From Syntrophomonadaceae bacterium (GTDB taxonomy: Bacteria > Bacillota > Dethiobacteria > DTU022): a DNA stretch of 6,757 nucleotides. The notes under the pieces are model-generated. The model did not search any database. It saw nothing but the letters and a program-made list of their open reading frames with translations, and was not told where the DNA came from. Position 1 is the stretch's first letter, and each line of letters starts with the position of its first letter. Below are positions 1 through 5,750 of this stretch, piece after piece. Location of the stretch: NCBI GenBank assembly GCA_003553305.1, contig PWEB01000287.1, forward strand, positions 1-6,757, read 5' to 3'. Both the position numbers and the translations under genes were made by a program.

Positions 1-1505
1 ATCCAGCCAAGCGATCTTTTCACAGCCCTGCGCCAACCTTCATAAAGGGATTGCCTGCTTTCTTCAGGCATTTGCGGTGTAAATACTGCGCTTTGCTGCC
101 ACCGGTCCGCCAGTTCATCCCGACCGTTCCAGAACCCGGACGACAAGCCGGCCAGGTAAGCTGCACCGAGAGCAGTAGTATCAAGCGTTCCCGCCCGGCG
201 AACAACGGTACCGGTAAGATCTGCCTGGAACTGCAGGAGCAGATCCATCACGCTGGCTCCTCCATCCACTCGCAACTCTTTTAGCGGTAGATCAGCTTCC
301 CGGTTCATCAAATCAAGGACATCCCTGGTCTGGTAAGCCATTGCTTCAACAACAGCGCGAGCGAGATGAGCCCTTGATGTTCCGCCGGTAATTCCGACCA
401 ATACACCACGAGCGTAAGGATCCCAATAAGGCGCGCCCAGACCGGCAAAAGCAGGAACAAGATAGACCCCTCCATTACTATCAACCTCTCTGGCCAGGGG
501 TTCTATTTCGGAGGATTTACTGATCAGGCCGAGGCCATCACGGAGCCACTGCACAGCAGCCCCGGTTATAAAAATGCTGCCTTCTAAAGCATACTCAACC
601 TCGCCATCTACCCCCCAGGCAATAGTCGACAGCAGGCCGTTTTTCGAAGAAACCGCCTTATTCCCGGTATTCATCAGTAAAAATGAACCGGTGCCATAAG
701 TATTCTTAGTCATCCCGGGGCTGTAACAAGCCTGCCCGAAAAGAGCAGCCTGCTGATCCCCGGCCATTCCACCGATCGCCATACTACTGTTATAGAACAA
801 TTCCGGATCCGTATAGCCAAAGAAATGACTGCTGGCCTTTACTTCCGGCAAAATACCGGCCGGAACCTTAAACAACTCCAACAGTTCAGGATCCCACTTT
901 AGTTCATGAATATTAAAGAGCAGCGTCCGCGAGGCATTCGAATAATCAGTGGCGAAAACTTTGCCCCCGGTTAAGCGAAAAAGCAGATAACTATCCACTG
1001 TACCGCAGGCCAGGTTCCCTTCCTCTGCTGCCCGGGTCACCGCAGGGATCTTTTCTAAGGCCCAGCGTAACTTTGTACCTGAAAAATAAGGGTCAAGCAG
1101 CAATCCGGTTTTTTGACGCACCCATTCCTCGTGCCCATCTTCTTTGAGAAGACGGCATAATTCAGAGGTCCGACGGCACTGCCAAACTATAGCCCTGGTA
1201 ATAGGCCTACCGGTTCGGCGATCCCAGAATACGAGTGTTTCCCGTTGATTTGTTATGCCGATCGAAACAATTTCGCCGGGAGTAATTCCCACTTCCTGCA
1301 TGACCTGCTCCATGGTTTCAAGAACATTTTCCCAAATCTCCTCGGCATCGTGTTCGACCCAACCCGGCTGCGGATAATATTGCTGATGCTCCCGGTTAGC
1401 TTGCGCCTGCAAAGAACCTTCTTGATCCCACAAAATCGATGATGTTCCGGTTGTGCTCTGGTCTATTGACAGAATGTATCTAACAATTTCAGGCACCTCC
1501 ATCAT
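1..1505 (-). CDS. glpK: Glycerol kinase, C-terminal end cut by the window edge
   Basis: This FGGY-family kinase phosphorylates glycerol with ATP to sn-glycerol 3-phosphate in the cytoplasm. The reverse strand reads open for 501 codons with no frameshift and matches glycerol kinases throughout: a phosphate loop DQSTTGTSS near the N-terminus, ITNQRET and AIVWQCRRT, the glycerol-site DPYFSGTK, GTVDSYL, TDYSNASRT, the catalytic Asp in GDQQAALFGQ, KNTYGTGSFLLMNTG, GLGAPYWDPYARG and RVDGGA. It runs to KRSLGW, close to the usual C-terminus of a roughly 500-residue enzyme, so only a few residues should be missing. The start chosen is the first of two tandem ATGs, directly after the upstream hydrolase stop. 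A strong GGAGGTG just inside the gene points instead to an ATT at 1487, which fits the family's N-terminal length better. The FBP-inhibition loop GGTRIP is absent, and the His phosphorylated by HPr in other Bacillota appears to be Leu. Function is near certain; the start is not. Confidence 0.97.
   Translation of the reverse strand, partial: MMEVPEIVRYILSIDQSTTGTSSILWDQEGSLQAQANREHQQYYPQPGWVEHDAEEIWENVLETMEQVMQEVGITPGEIVSIGITNQRETLVFWDRRTGRPITRAIVWQCRRTSELCRLLKEDGHEEWVRQKTGLLLDPYFSGTKLRWALEKIPAVTRAAEEGNLACGTVDSYLLFRLTGGKVFATDYSNASRTLLFNIHELKWDPELLELFKVPAGILPEVKASSHFFGYTDPELFYNSSMAIGGMAGDQQAALFGQACYSPGMTKNTYGTGSFLLMNTGNKAVSSKNGLLSTIAWGVDGEVEYALEGSIFITGAAVQWLRDGLGLISKSSEIEPLAREVDSNGGVYLVPAFAGLGAPYWDPYARGVLVGITGGTSRAHLARAVVEAMAYQTRDVLDLMNREADLPLKELRVDGGASVMDLLLQFQADLTGTVVRRAGTLDTTALGAAYLAGLSSGFWNGRDELADRWQQSAVFTPQMPEESRQSLYEGWRRAVKRSLGW
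1494..1500 (-). promoter_or_regulatory. Internal Shine-Dalgarno GGAGGTG near the glpK start
   Basis: A near-perfect GGAGGTG lies six bases before an in-frame ATT (1487-1485), immediately upstream of the conserved segment YILSIDQ. The ATGATG further upstream has only a weak A-rich stretch before it. The site therefore either marks a rare ATT start or is a chance part of the N-terminal codons. The same GGAGGTG-plus-six-bases layout is used for the TTG start at 2778. Confidence 0.5.
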
Positions 1506-2513
1506 TTATTTCTTTGATGATTTATCGATCATTTTCCGGTAAAAAACAATGGTCTGGCCGGACATACCCCTCTTTACTTTTCCTTCTGCTTCAAGAAAAC
1601 AAATATGGGCTAAAGCTTCACCGGTCGCAAACCATTTCTGCATCAGGGGAAAATCGTCCCAGCTGTCAGCCGTAAGATCCCAGGTCATCAGGGAAGCAAC
1701 TTCAAAAGCGCTGCGAGGACTTTTTCTTTTCAGAATATCCAACACCTCTTCAAGGCGCTGGGCATGATGCTCTTTCAACTGGTCTATTCTTATGCGACAA
1801 TCATTTATTAATCTGCGGTGGCCTGGCAGAACCAGATCCACCGACATGGTAGATACCCTGTCCAGACTTTTAAAATAGTCACCAAGCGGATTACAGTCAT
1901 CCTGCCAGGTGGAAATATTAGGTGTAATATCGTTCAGGATATGATCACCGGAGAAAAAGTATTTCAGGTTCGGTTCATAAAGGCAGGTGTGTCCGCCGGT
2001 GTGGCCCGGAGTGGCAATACACTGCAGCTTATAGTCTCCGTATTCTATCTCGTCACCATCACTGACCATTTTAAAATCTACCGGGTTAACTGGACTATAG
2101 CGTTGGCCGGGATGCGAATCAATAGCTTTTTCAACCTGACCTGCCGGAAAACCATGTTTAGAAGCGACCAGGTTAACAAACTCCCACAATCCCTTCTGAT
2201 TCAAAATATCAGCATCAGGCTGGTTAAAATAGACTAGCGTATCTCTTGTCGATAATTCTTCAACCAAACCAACATGATCAGCATGGAGGTGGGTGACAAA
2301 AATATCAGTCTTCTTTAAATCAATGGATAGTTCAGCTAAGGCCTTCTGCATAACCGAACTGCATTCTTCCCGGTTCATCCCGGTATCGATAATCAAATTC
2401 CGCTGTGCACTCTTTATAATATAAGAATTAGTGGCTTTCAGCGGATTACGGGGCAGGGGAATTTCAACCCGGAATAAGTCAGGCCTGATCTGTTCAATGG
2501 TTTTTTCACTCAT
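1506..2513 (-). CDS. Metallo-beta-lactamase-fold hydrolase with C-terminal winged-helix-like region
   Basis: A 335-residue cytoplasmic hydrolase of the MBL superfamily (glyoxalase II / LACTB2-like branch). All metal ligands of a binuclear site are present: the HxHxDH motif H75-x-H77-x-D79-H80, H171 in TPGHTGGH, D190 in SGDHIL and H232 in LPGHRR. Residues 1-240 form the MBL domain. The C-terminal hundred residues are helical and charged, ending in LEAEGKVKRG, and resemble the winged-helix tail of the LACTB2-type subgroup. The ATG start has AAAGGATG upstream and overlaps the stop of a possible leader ORF as ATGA. Its TAA stop directly abuts the first ATG of glpK, so the two are almost certainly one transcript. 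A thioester or lactone substrate is typical of the subgroup. A role near glycerol metabolism, such as a glyoxalase II-like step in methylglyoxal removal, is possible but is inferred only from position. Confidence 0.95.
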   Translation of the reverse strand: MSEKTIEQIRPDLFRVEIPLPRNPLKATNSYIIKSAQRNLIIDTGMNREECSSVMQKALAELSIDLKKTDIFVTHLHADHVGLVEELSTRDTLVYFNQPDADILNQKGLWEFVNLVASKHGFPAGQVEKAIDSHPGQRYSPVNPVDFKMVSDGDEIEYGDYKLQCIATPGHTGGHTCLYEPNLKYFFSGDHILNDITPNISTWQDDCNPLGDYFKSLDRVSTMSVDLVLPGHRRLINDCRIRIDQLKEHHAQRLEEVLDILKRKSPRSAFEVASLMTWDLTADSWDDFPLMQKWFATGEALAHICFLEAEGKVKRGMSGQTIVFYRKMIDKSSKK

Positions 2514-2563
2514 TTATTCACATCCTTTAAATTTATAGGCGTTAAATATTTCTTTATAAACAC
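2510..2563 (-). CDS. Possible 17-residue leader ORF upstream of the hydrolase
   Basis: A GTG at 2563 is preceded, at six bases, by an A-rich AAAAAAGGAG, which is a better ribosome binding site than that of the hydrolase itself. The reading frame gives a short lysine-rich peptide (VFIKKYLTP... ending DVNK) whose TGA overlaps the hydrolase ATG as ATGA, the classic arrangement for translational coupling. The same frame stays open upstream to a TTG at 2740, but that start has no usable ribosome binding site and lies beside the promoter of the opposite-strand gene, so the longer 76-residue version is less likely. There is no recognisable motif. It may instead be chance. Confidence 0.3.
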   Translation of the reverse strand: MFIKKYLTPINLKDVNK

Positions 2564-2569
2564 TTTAAA

Positions 2570-2574
2570 CTCCT
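2570..2574 (-). promoter_or_regulatory. Ribosome binding site AGGAG for the leader ORF
   Basis: AGGAG sits within a run of A residues and is separated by six bases (TTTAAA) from a GTG codon. This is the main reason to consider that translation begins upstream of the hydrolase gene. Confidence 0.35.
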
Positions 2575-2606
2575 TTTTTGCTGCTTTTTTAAAGTTCGCT
2601 AAGCCA

Positions 2607-2635
2607 ACCTTGTCTTTGAGCACCTTGTCTTGAGC
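2607..2635. repeat. Two-copy tandem repeat of 14-15 bases
   Basis: ACCTTGTCTTTGAGC (2607-2621) is followed directly by ACCTTGTCTTGAGC (2622-2635), identical apart from one missing T. It lies in the intergenic leader between the hydrolase and the opposite-strand small gene. It may be a slippage duplication or a pair of binding sites; the sequence does not decide. Confidence 0.6.
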
Positions 2636-2713
2636 ATTACTTCCCCTTACAATGTATCTTTCGCAGCCTCTGAGGGCTTTTGATGCACTATTAAGGGTTA
2701 AGGTGGCCTTTTG

Positions 2714-2722
2714 TGATATAAT
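2714..2722 (+). promoter_or_regulatory. Extended -10 promoter for the small acidic-protein gene
   Basis: TGATATAAT is a perfect TGn plus TATAAT extended -10 element, placing transcription start near 2729, about 35 bases before the ribosome binding site at 2765. There is no good -35 at 17 bases, which is common for extended -10 promoters. Just upstream are TTAAGGGTTAAGG and the small inverted repeat AAGG-TGG-CCTT (2700-2710), which could be an operator but is too short to claim. Confidence 0.65.
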
Positions 2723-2764
2723 AGGAGCATGGGCTTTCAATCCTTTGCAAGAGCCGGATCAAAT

Positions 2765-2771
2765 GGAGGTG
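2765..2771 (+). promoter_or_regulatory. Shine-Dalgarno GGAGGTG that selects a TTG start
   Basis: GGAGGTG stands six bases before TTG at 2778. The ATG at 2763 overlaps this site and cannot be served by it, so the TTG is the probable start. The resulting protein begins with a normal MNSKKK plus hydrophobic-stretch signal anchor. Confidence 0.75.
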
Positions 2772-2777
2772 GAGCAA

Positions 2778-3074
2778 TTGAACAGCAAGAAAAAGTTCAT
2801 TTTAGTAGTGGCTGTTGTCTTAGTTGTTGCATTGGCTTTAGGAACAGTCAGCCTGCTTATTAGTGAAGAGGAAGAAAAAGCCGAACCGGTTGAAGAAATC
2901 GAAACTCTAGAGGAAGAAAAAGAAGAAAAAGAGGATGAGGAAAAAGATAAAGAATCCGCAGATAAAGACAAACAACCGGGAAACTCAGAAGCAACCTTTG
3001 AACATGAAGTCGAAATGGATATAAACGGTGATGTTAAATACGACCAGGGTGAAGAATGGTGGAAATCAGACTAA
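2778..3074 (+). CDS. Small membrane-anchored acidic protein with EF-hand-like C-terminus
   Basis: I do not recognise this 98-residue protein by family. It has three visible parts. Residues 1-6 (MNSKKK) are positively charged and residues 7-28 are one strongly hydrophobic segment, giving an uncleaved signal anchor with the C-terminus outside. Residues 30-65 are almost entirely Glu, Lys and Asp, probably an extended or helical charged spacer. Residues 81-92 read DINGDVKYDQGE, with D81, N83, D85, K87, D89 and E92 at loop positions 1, 3, 5, 7, 9 and 12 of an EF-hand, followed by EWWKSD. The usual Gly at position 6 is Val. The TTG start follows from the ribosome binding site, and the gene has its own extended -10 promoter. 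It is the only plus-strand gene between two minus-strand units, and its TAA overlaps the larE TAG. An extracytoplasmic Ca2+-binding role is inference only. Confidence 0.75.
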   Translation: MNSKKKFILVVAVVLVVALALGTVSLLISEEEEKAEPVEEIETLEEEKEEKEDEEKDKESADKDKQPGNSEATFEHEVEMDINGDVKYDQGEEWWKSD

Positions 3075-3892
3075 CGATCCATGCTGCCCGATTGAAACCC
3101 GCCCAGGTCCAACGTTATATAGGTAAAACCCAGATCATTCAACCTTTCATATATTTCTTCTCTTTTTTTTATGATCACTTCCAGATCTTCTGCATTCACT
3201 TCAATACGGGCCAGGTTGCCATGGCAGCGTACCCGCAGTTCCCGGGTGATGCCCGACTGCCTCAGGGAGTACTCTGCCCTGGCAATTAAATCAAGTTTAT
3301 CCGGATTAATTTCTTCTCCATACGGAATCCTCGTAGCGAGGCAGGCCGCAGCCGGTTTGTTCCAGGAAGCAAGGCCGGCAGCTTTGGAAAGCGCCCTTAT
3401 TTCTTCCTTCCTCAGTGAGGATTCGAGAAGGGGGCTCTTTATTTGCAGCTCCCGAAGAGCAAACAGGCCCGGTCGGTAAACAGAATCGTCATCAAAATTC
3501 GAGCCATCCAGCACTACCTTGCAACCATGCTTTTCCGCTAGATCCAATAAATTTTCATAAATCATTTTCTTGCAAATATAGCATCTTTCCGGAGGATTAT
3601 TACTTAATTCCCGACTGGTCAGAAGATCTATCTTAAACGAAAGATGTTTTACTTTTAATCTTTGCGCAAGCTCTGCAGCCGCTTTTATTTCTTCAAAAGG
3701 AATCAGGGGCGAATCAATAGTGACCGCCAAAACTCTGTCCTCTCCCAAGATACGGACCGCTTTGTAAAGCAGGTATGTACTATCCACACCCCCGGAAAAT
3801 GCAACAAGCACACTTTCAAAACCACCCAGGATATCCTCCAGCGCCTTTTCTTTTTCCGCGGTTGTTTTTAGATTAGCTCTCAACTTTTTCAT
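3071..3892 (-). CDS. larE: ATP-dependent sulfur transferase LarE (nickel-pincer cofactor synthesis)
   Basis: LarE adenylates the pyridinium biscarboxylic acid mononucleotide intermediate and adds sulfur to it, building the nickel-pincer cofactor of lactate racemase and related enzymes. The protein has 273 residues, the normal length. It shows the PP-loop ATP-binding motif SGGVDS at 33-38, NPPERCYICK at 99-108, LDGSNFDDD at 128-136, and WNKPAAACLATRIPYG at 177-192. Cys184 lies in the CLATR segment and corresponds to the sulfur-donating cysteine position of LarE. Cys104 and Cys107 form a CxxC, so three cysteines are available, as reported for iron-sulfur-cluster LarE types. The ATG start has GAGGT at a suitable distance. 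It follows the symporter by 57 bases with no terminator visible, so it is probably in the same transcript. Neither larA, larB nor larC lies in the window. The related tRNA-thiolation and NAD-synthase PP-loop families fit less well. Confidence 0.95.
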   Translation of the reverse strand: MKKLRANLKTTAEKEKALEDILGGFESVLVAFSGGVDSTYLLYKAVRILGEDRVLAVTIDSPLIPFEEIKAAAELAQRLKVKHLSFKIDLLTSRELSNNPPERCYICKKMIYENLLDLAEKHGCKVVLDGSNFDDDSVYRPGLFALRELQIKSPLLESSLRKEEIRALSKAAGLASWNKPAAACLATRIPYGEEINPDKLDLIARAEYSLRQSGITRELRVRCHGNLARIEVNAEDLEVIIKKREEIYERLNDLGFTYITLDLGGFQSGSMDR

Positions 3893-3949
3893 GGATCGAC
3901 CTCAAAACTTTATAATTAAAAATAGAACCATTTATTTTATTGCCGCAAA

Positions 3950-5428
3950 TTATATAACCTCTTTACTATCTAATTCTTCCTGCAGATAGCCTATAAATTC
4001 TTCAGCTTTATTTTCAGGCGCCCTGGTCAGCAAACTGACTCCCACAAAAAGAATAGTAGAGATCACACCGCTCCAAACCCCCGGCCAGAAACCAAAGGGC
4101 TTTAAACCACTATATTGGAGAACCGTAGCAACAATTCCTCCCCCGACAACACTTAAAATAACCGCCGGGGCAGTGCCTCTTTTCCAAAAGAAAGCCCCGA
4201 TCAATGCAGGCACCATCACCAGCAAACCAGCTGATGATGCAACGGACAAAGCAGCAATCAGGTCAAGGCGCAGGGTGGCAAAACCAAGAATCAATACTGT
4301 AAATAACGGGACAAATATCCTGCCCACTAATAATTCCTGGTGCGCGATGGAATCCTCCCTGATATTTTTAAAAACATCACGGGTGATCATAGATGAAAGG
4401 GTCAGGATGATTGAATTGACGGTGGAAACTGCTGCAGCACTTATGCCCAGCATAACCAGCAGGGCAACAGAGGCCGGAACAATATCCAGACCCAATAAAG
4501 CGGGAGTGGCCGCGTCAGCCACTTCTAAATCCGGCAGAAGCAGACGTGCGGAAAAGCCCCATAAAATTGAAACCAGGGTATAGATAAAACCGAAAATCAG
4601 AAAACCCATTACCATGATACGCATCTGAGCCAGCGAACGTGGCATAAAAAGACGCTGACTGACCTGGGGATTAGAAAGTGAAAAGAAAAACCAGGGCAGG
4701 GTCAGGCCGATAAAGGCATGAATATTAAAAAACCCGGGGCCTGGAACCGTGAGCCAGGCCGGATACTGGGACTCAAGTGCGGTAAAAAGATTGCCGAAAC
4801 CGCCAAAACCGCGGTAAGCGATAAAGACTACCGATAAAACTGCCACAATAAGCATGACCGCAGCCTGCAGGGAATCAGTCCAGGCCACTGCCCGTAAGCC
4901 CCCCGTCCAGGTCCAGTAAACTGCAATAAATGACGCAATTCCCACGCCGGCCAGAAAGGGAACCGTTCCTCCTGATATACCCTCAACCAGGGCACCAATC
5001 CCGATCAACTGCACAGCACTGTAGGGAATTAAGAAAATTACAGCTGCCACAGCTGACACTACAGCTACAGCCTTGCTCTGATAGCGATCACCCAACATCT
5101 CAGTTGGTGTTAAATAATTGTAGCGTTTTCCAACCAACCACAAGCGCGGCCCGAAGAATGCAACCAGGACCAAACCGGAAAGATAAATTAGTTCAAAACC
5201 AAGTGCACCAACGCCCCCGATATAGGTGAAACCGGCCAGGCCGACCAACATAAAAGCGCTGTAGGTGGTAGCGCTGTAAGTTAAGGCTGCCACAACACCC
5301 CCCAGTGATCTACCGGCCAGAAAATATTCATTGACCCCTCCACCCATTTTCCTGCCTGCATAACGGGCAATAATACTGCCTACGATAAAATATAGGAATA
5401 ACGCCAGGTAAATAGTAGTAGCACTCAA
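3950..5428 (-). CDS. Sodium:solute symporter (SSS family)
   Basis: An inner-membrane Na+-coupled transporter of 492 residues with about 13 hydrophobic segments. Family marks in order (numbered from the TTG start): EYFLAGRSLGG at 34-44, TYSATTYSAF with GLAGFTY after TM2, LTPTEMLGDRY, WTDSLQAAVM around 183-192, NPQVSQRLF near 253-261, and AAAVSTVNS around 331-339, where S335/T336 match the Na2-site Ser-Thr pair of PutP-like carriers. An upstream in-frame ATG at 5497 would add 23 hydrophilic residues that lie wholly over the preceding gene. The TTG at 5428, with GGAGGG seven bases before it and overlapping the preceding TGA, gives a normal N-terminus leading into TM1. The substrate cannot be read from sequence. 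Pairing with a DUF3311-like protein is seen for monocarboxylate-type carriers, and larE downstream would suit lactate. Confidence 0.93.
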   Translation of the reverse strand: MSATTIYLALFLYFIVGSIIARYAGRKMGGGVNEYFLAGRSLGGVVAALTYSATTYSAFMLVGLAGFTYIGGVGALGFELIYLSGLVLVAFFGPRLWLVGKRYNYLTPTEMLGDRYQSKAVAVVSAVAAVIFLIPYSAVQLIGIGALVEGISGGTVPFLAGVGIASFIAVYWTWTGGLRAVAWTDSLQAAVMLIVAVLSVVFIAYRGFGGFGNLFTALESQYPAWLTVPGPGFFNIHAFIGLTLPWFFFSLSNPQVSQRLFMPRSLAQMRIMVMGFLIFGFIYTLVSILWGFSARLLLPDLEVADAATPALLGLDIVPASVALLVMLGISAAAVSTVNSIILTLSSMITRDVFKNIREDSIAHQELLVGRIFVPLFTVLILGFATLRLDLIAALSVASSAGLLVMVPALIGAFFWKRGTAPAVILSVVGGGIVATVLQYSGLKPFGFWPGVWSGVISTILFVGVSLLTRAPENKAEEFIGYLQEELDSKEVI

Positions 5429-5616
5429 CCTAAATCCCTCCACTTCGAGGTAATAATCCCTAGACAGACGATTACAATCAGGGCAAAAATGTTCCAAAAA
5501 AGAAACGCACCATAAACCCTGTTCAAATCATTTAACAAAGGAGTATAGGGAATCACAAATGCAGCAAGGATCATTAAGAAGAATAATCCGGCCCAAAATA
5601 TTCTCTTCTTTTTCAT
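5425..5616 (-). CDS. Small DUF3311-like membrane protein, symporter partner
   Basis: This 63-residue protein has two transmembrane segments: residues 7-23 after a basic MKKKR start, and about 36-56. The link PYTPLLNDLNRVYGAFLFW resembles the DUF3311 pattern of Pro, Asn and Gly followed by an aromatic-rich second helix. Such proteins are regularly encoded just upstream of SSS-family symporters, as YhdT is before PanF, and are thought to be accessory subunits, though their function is not established. The ATG has AAAGGAG ten bases upstream and a strong promoter about 40 bases before it, so this is the first gene of the unit. Its TGA overlaps the symporter TTG (TTGA), implying coupled translation and a fixed ratio of the two proteins. 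The DUF3311 assignment is from memory of the family pattern. Confidence 0.85.
   Translation of the reverse strand: MKKKRIFWAGLFFLMILAAFVIPYTPLLNDLNRVYGAFLFWNIFALIVIVCLGIITSKWRDLG
5436..5441 (-). promoter_or_regulatory. Ribosome binding site GGAGGG that sets the symporter TTG start
   Basis: GGAGGG lies within the last codons of the preceding small gene and seven bases before TTG at 5428. No comparable site precedes the longer in-frame ATG at 5497, which has only coding sequence of the small gene around it. This decides the start of the symporter. Confidence 0.75.
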
Positions 5617-5660
5617 GTGAATTAAGCTCCTTTAGATTATTGGCATTTTCTTTATTGGTG

Positions 5661-5688
5661 ATTATAACATAAAATACATTGATGATAA
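5661..5688 (-). promoter_or_regulatory. Promoter of the DUF3311-symporter-larE unit
   Basis: On the minus strand, TTATCA (5688-5683) is followed after 16 bases by TATAAT (5666-5661), with TGT directly before it, giving a perfect extended -10. Transcription would start near 5654, leaving a leader of about 38 bases that contains AAAGGAG at 5633-5627. It is back to back with the protease promoter. Confidence 0.7.
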
Positions 5689-5720
5689 CCCAAGTAGTCT
5701 ATAAATACTAGAAACAGAAC

Positions 5721-5750
5721 TTGACTCTTATGTGAAAATATTGCTATAAT
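5721..5750 (+). promoter_or_regulatory. Promoter of the secreted protease gene
   Basis: TTGACT (5721-5726) and TATAAT (5745-5750) are separated by 18 bases, and TGC precedes the -10, making an extended element. This is a strong sigma-A-type promoter. Transcription would start near 5757, some 55 bases before the ATG. It diverges from the symporter promoter, and the two start points lie about 100 bases apart, so a shared regulator is possible. Confidence 0.8.

Noticed and set aside
1818..2237. 139-residue plus-strand frame inside the hydrolase gene
   Set aside because: It is antisense to a well-supported MBL gene whose metal ligands are all in the opposite frame. There is no start signal or family resemblance.
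2563..2594. Inverted repeat CTTTAAA/TTTAAAG as a hairpin or terminator
   Set aside because: The arms are seven bases of almost pure A/T with an 18-base loop, too weak to fold stably.
2510..2740. 76-residue minus-strand frame upstream of the hydrolase
   Set aside because: Its TTG start follows AAAGGA with no spacing, it runs through the tandem repeat and over the -10 of the opposite-strand gene, and the peptide has no recognisable motif. Only the last 17 codons have a proper start site.
2652..2777. Longer N-terminus for the acidic protein
   Set aside because: The upstream codons cover the promoter and the ribosome binding site and would bury the signal anchor behind a cytoplasmic stretch; the TTG at 2778 is far better placed.
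3893..3949. Separate larE promoter (TTGCGG with TATTTT, 18-base spacing)
   Set aside because: Both hexamers are poor matches in an AT-rich gap, so read-through from the symporter is simpler.
5429..5497. N-terminal 23-residue extension of the symporter
   Set aside because: It overlaps the DUF3311-like gene entirely, lacks a ribosome binding site and is not needed for TM1.
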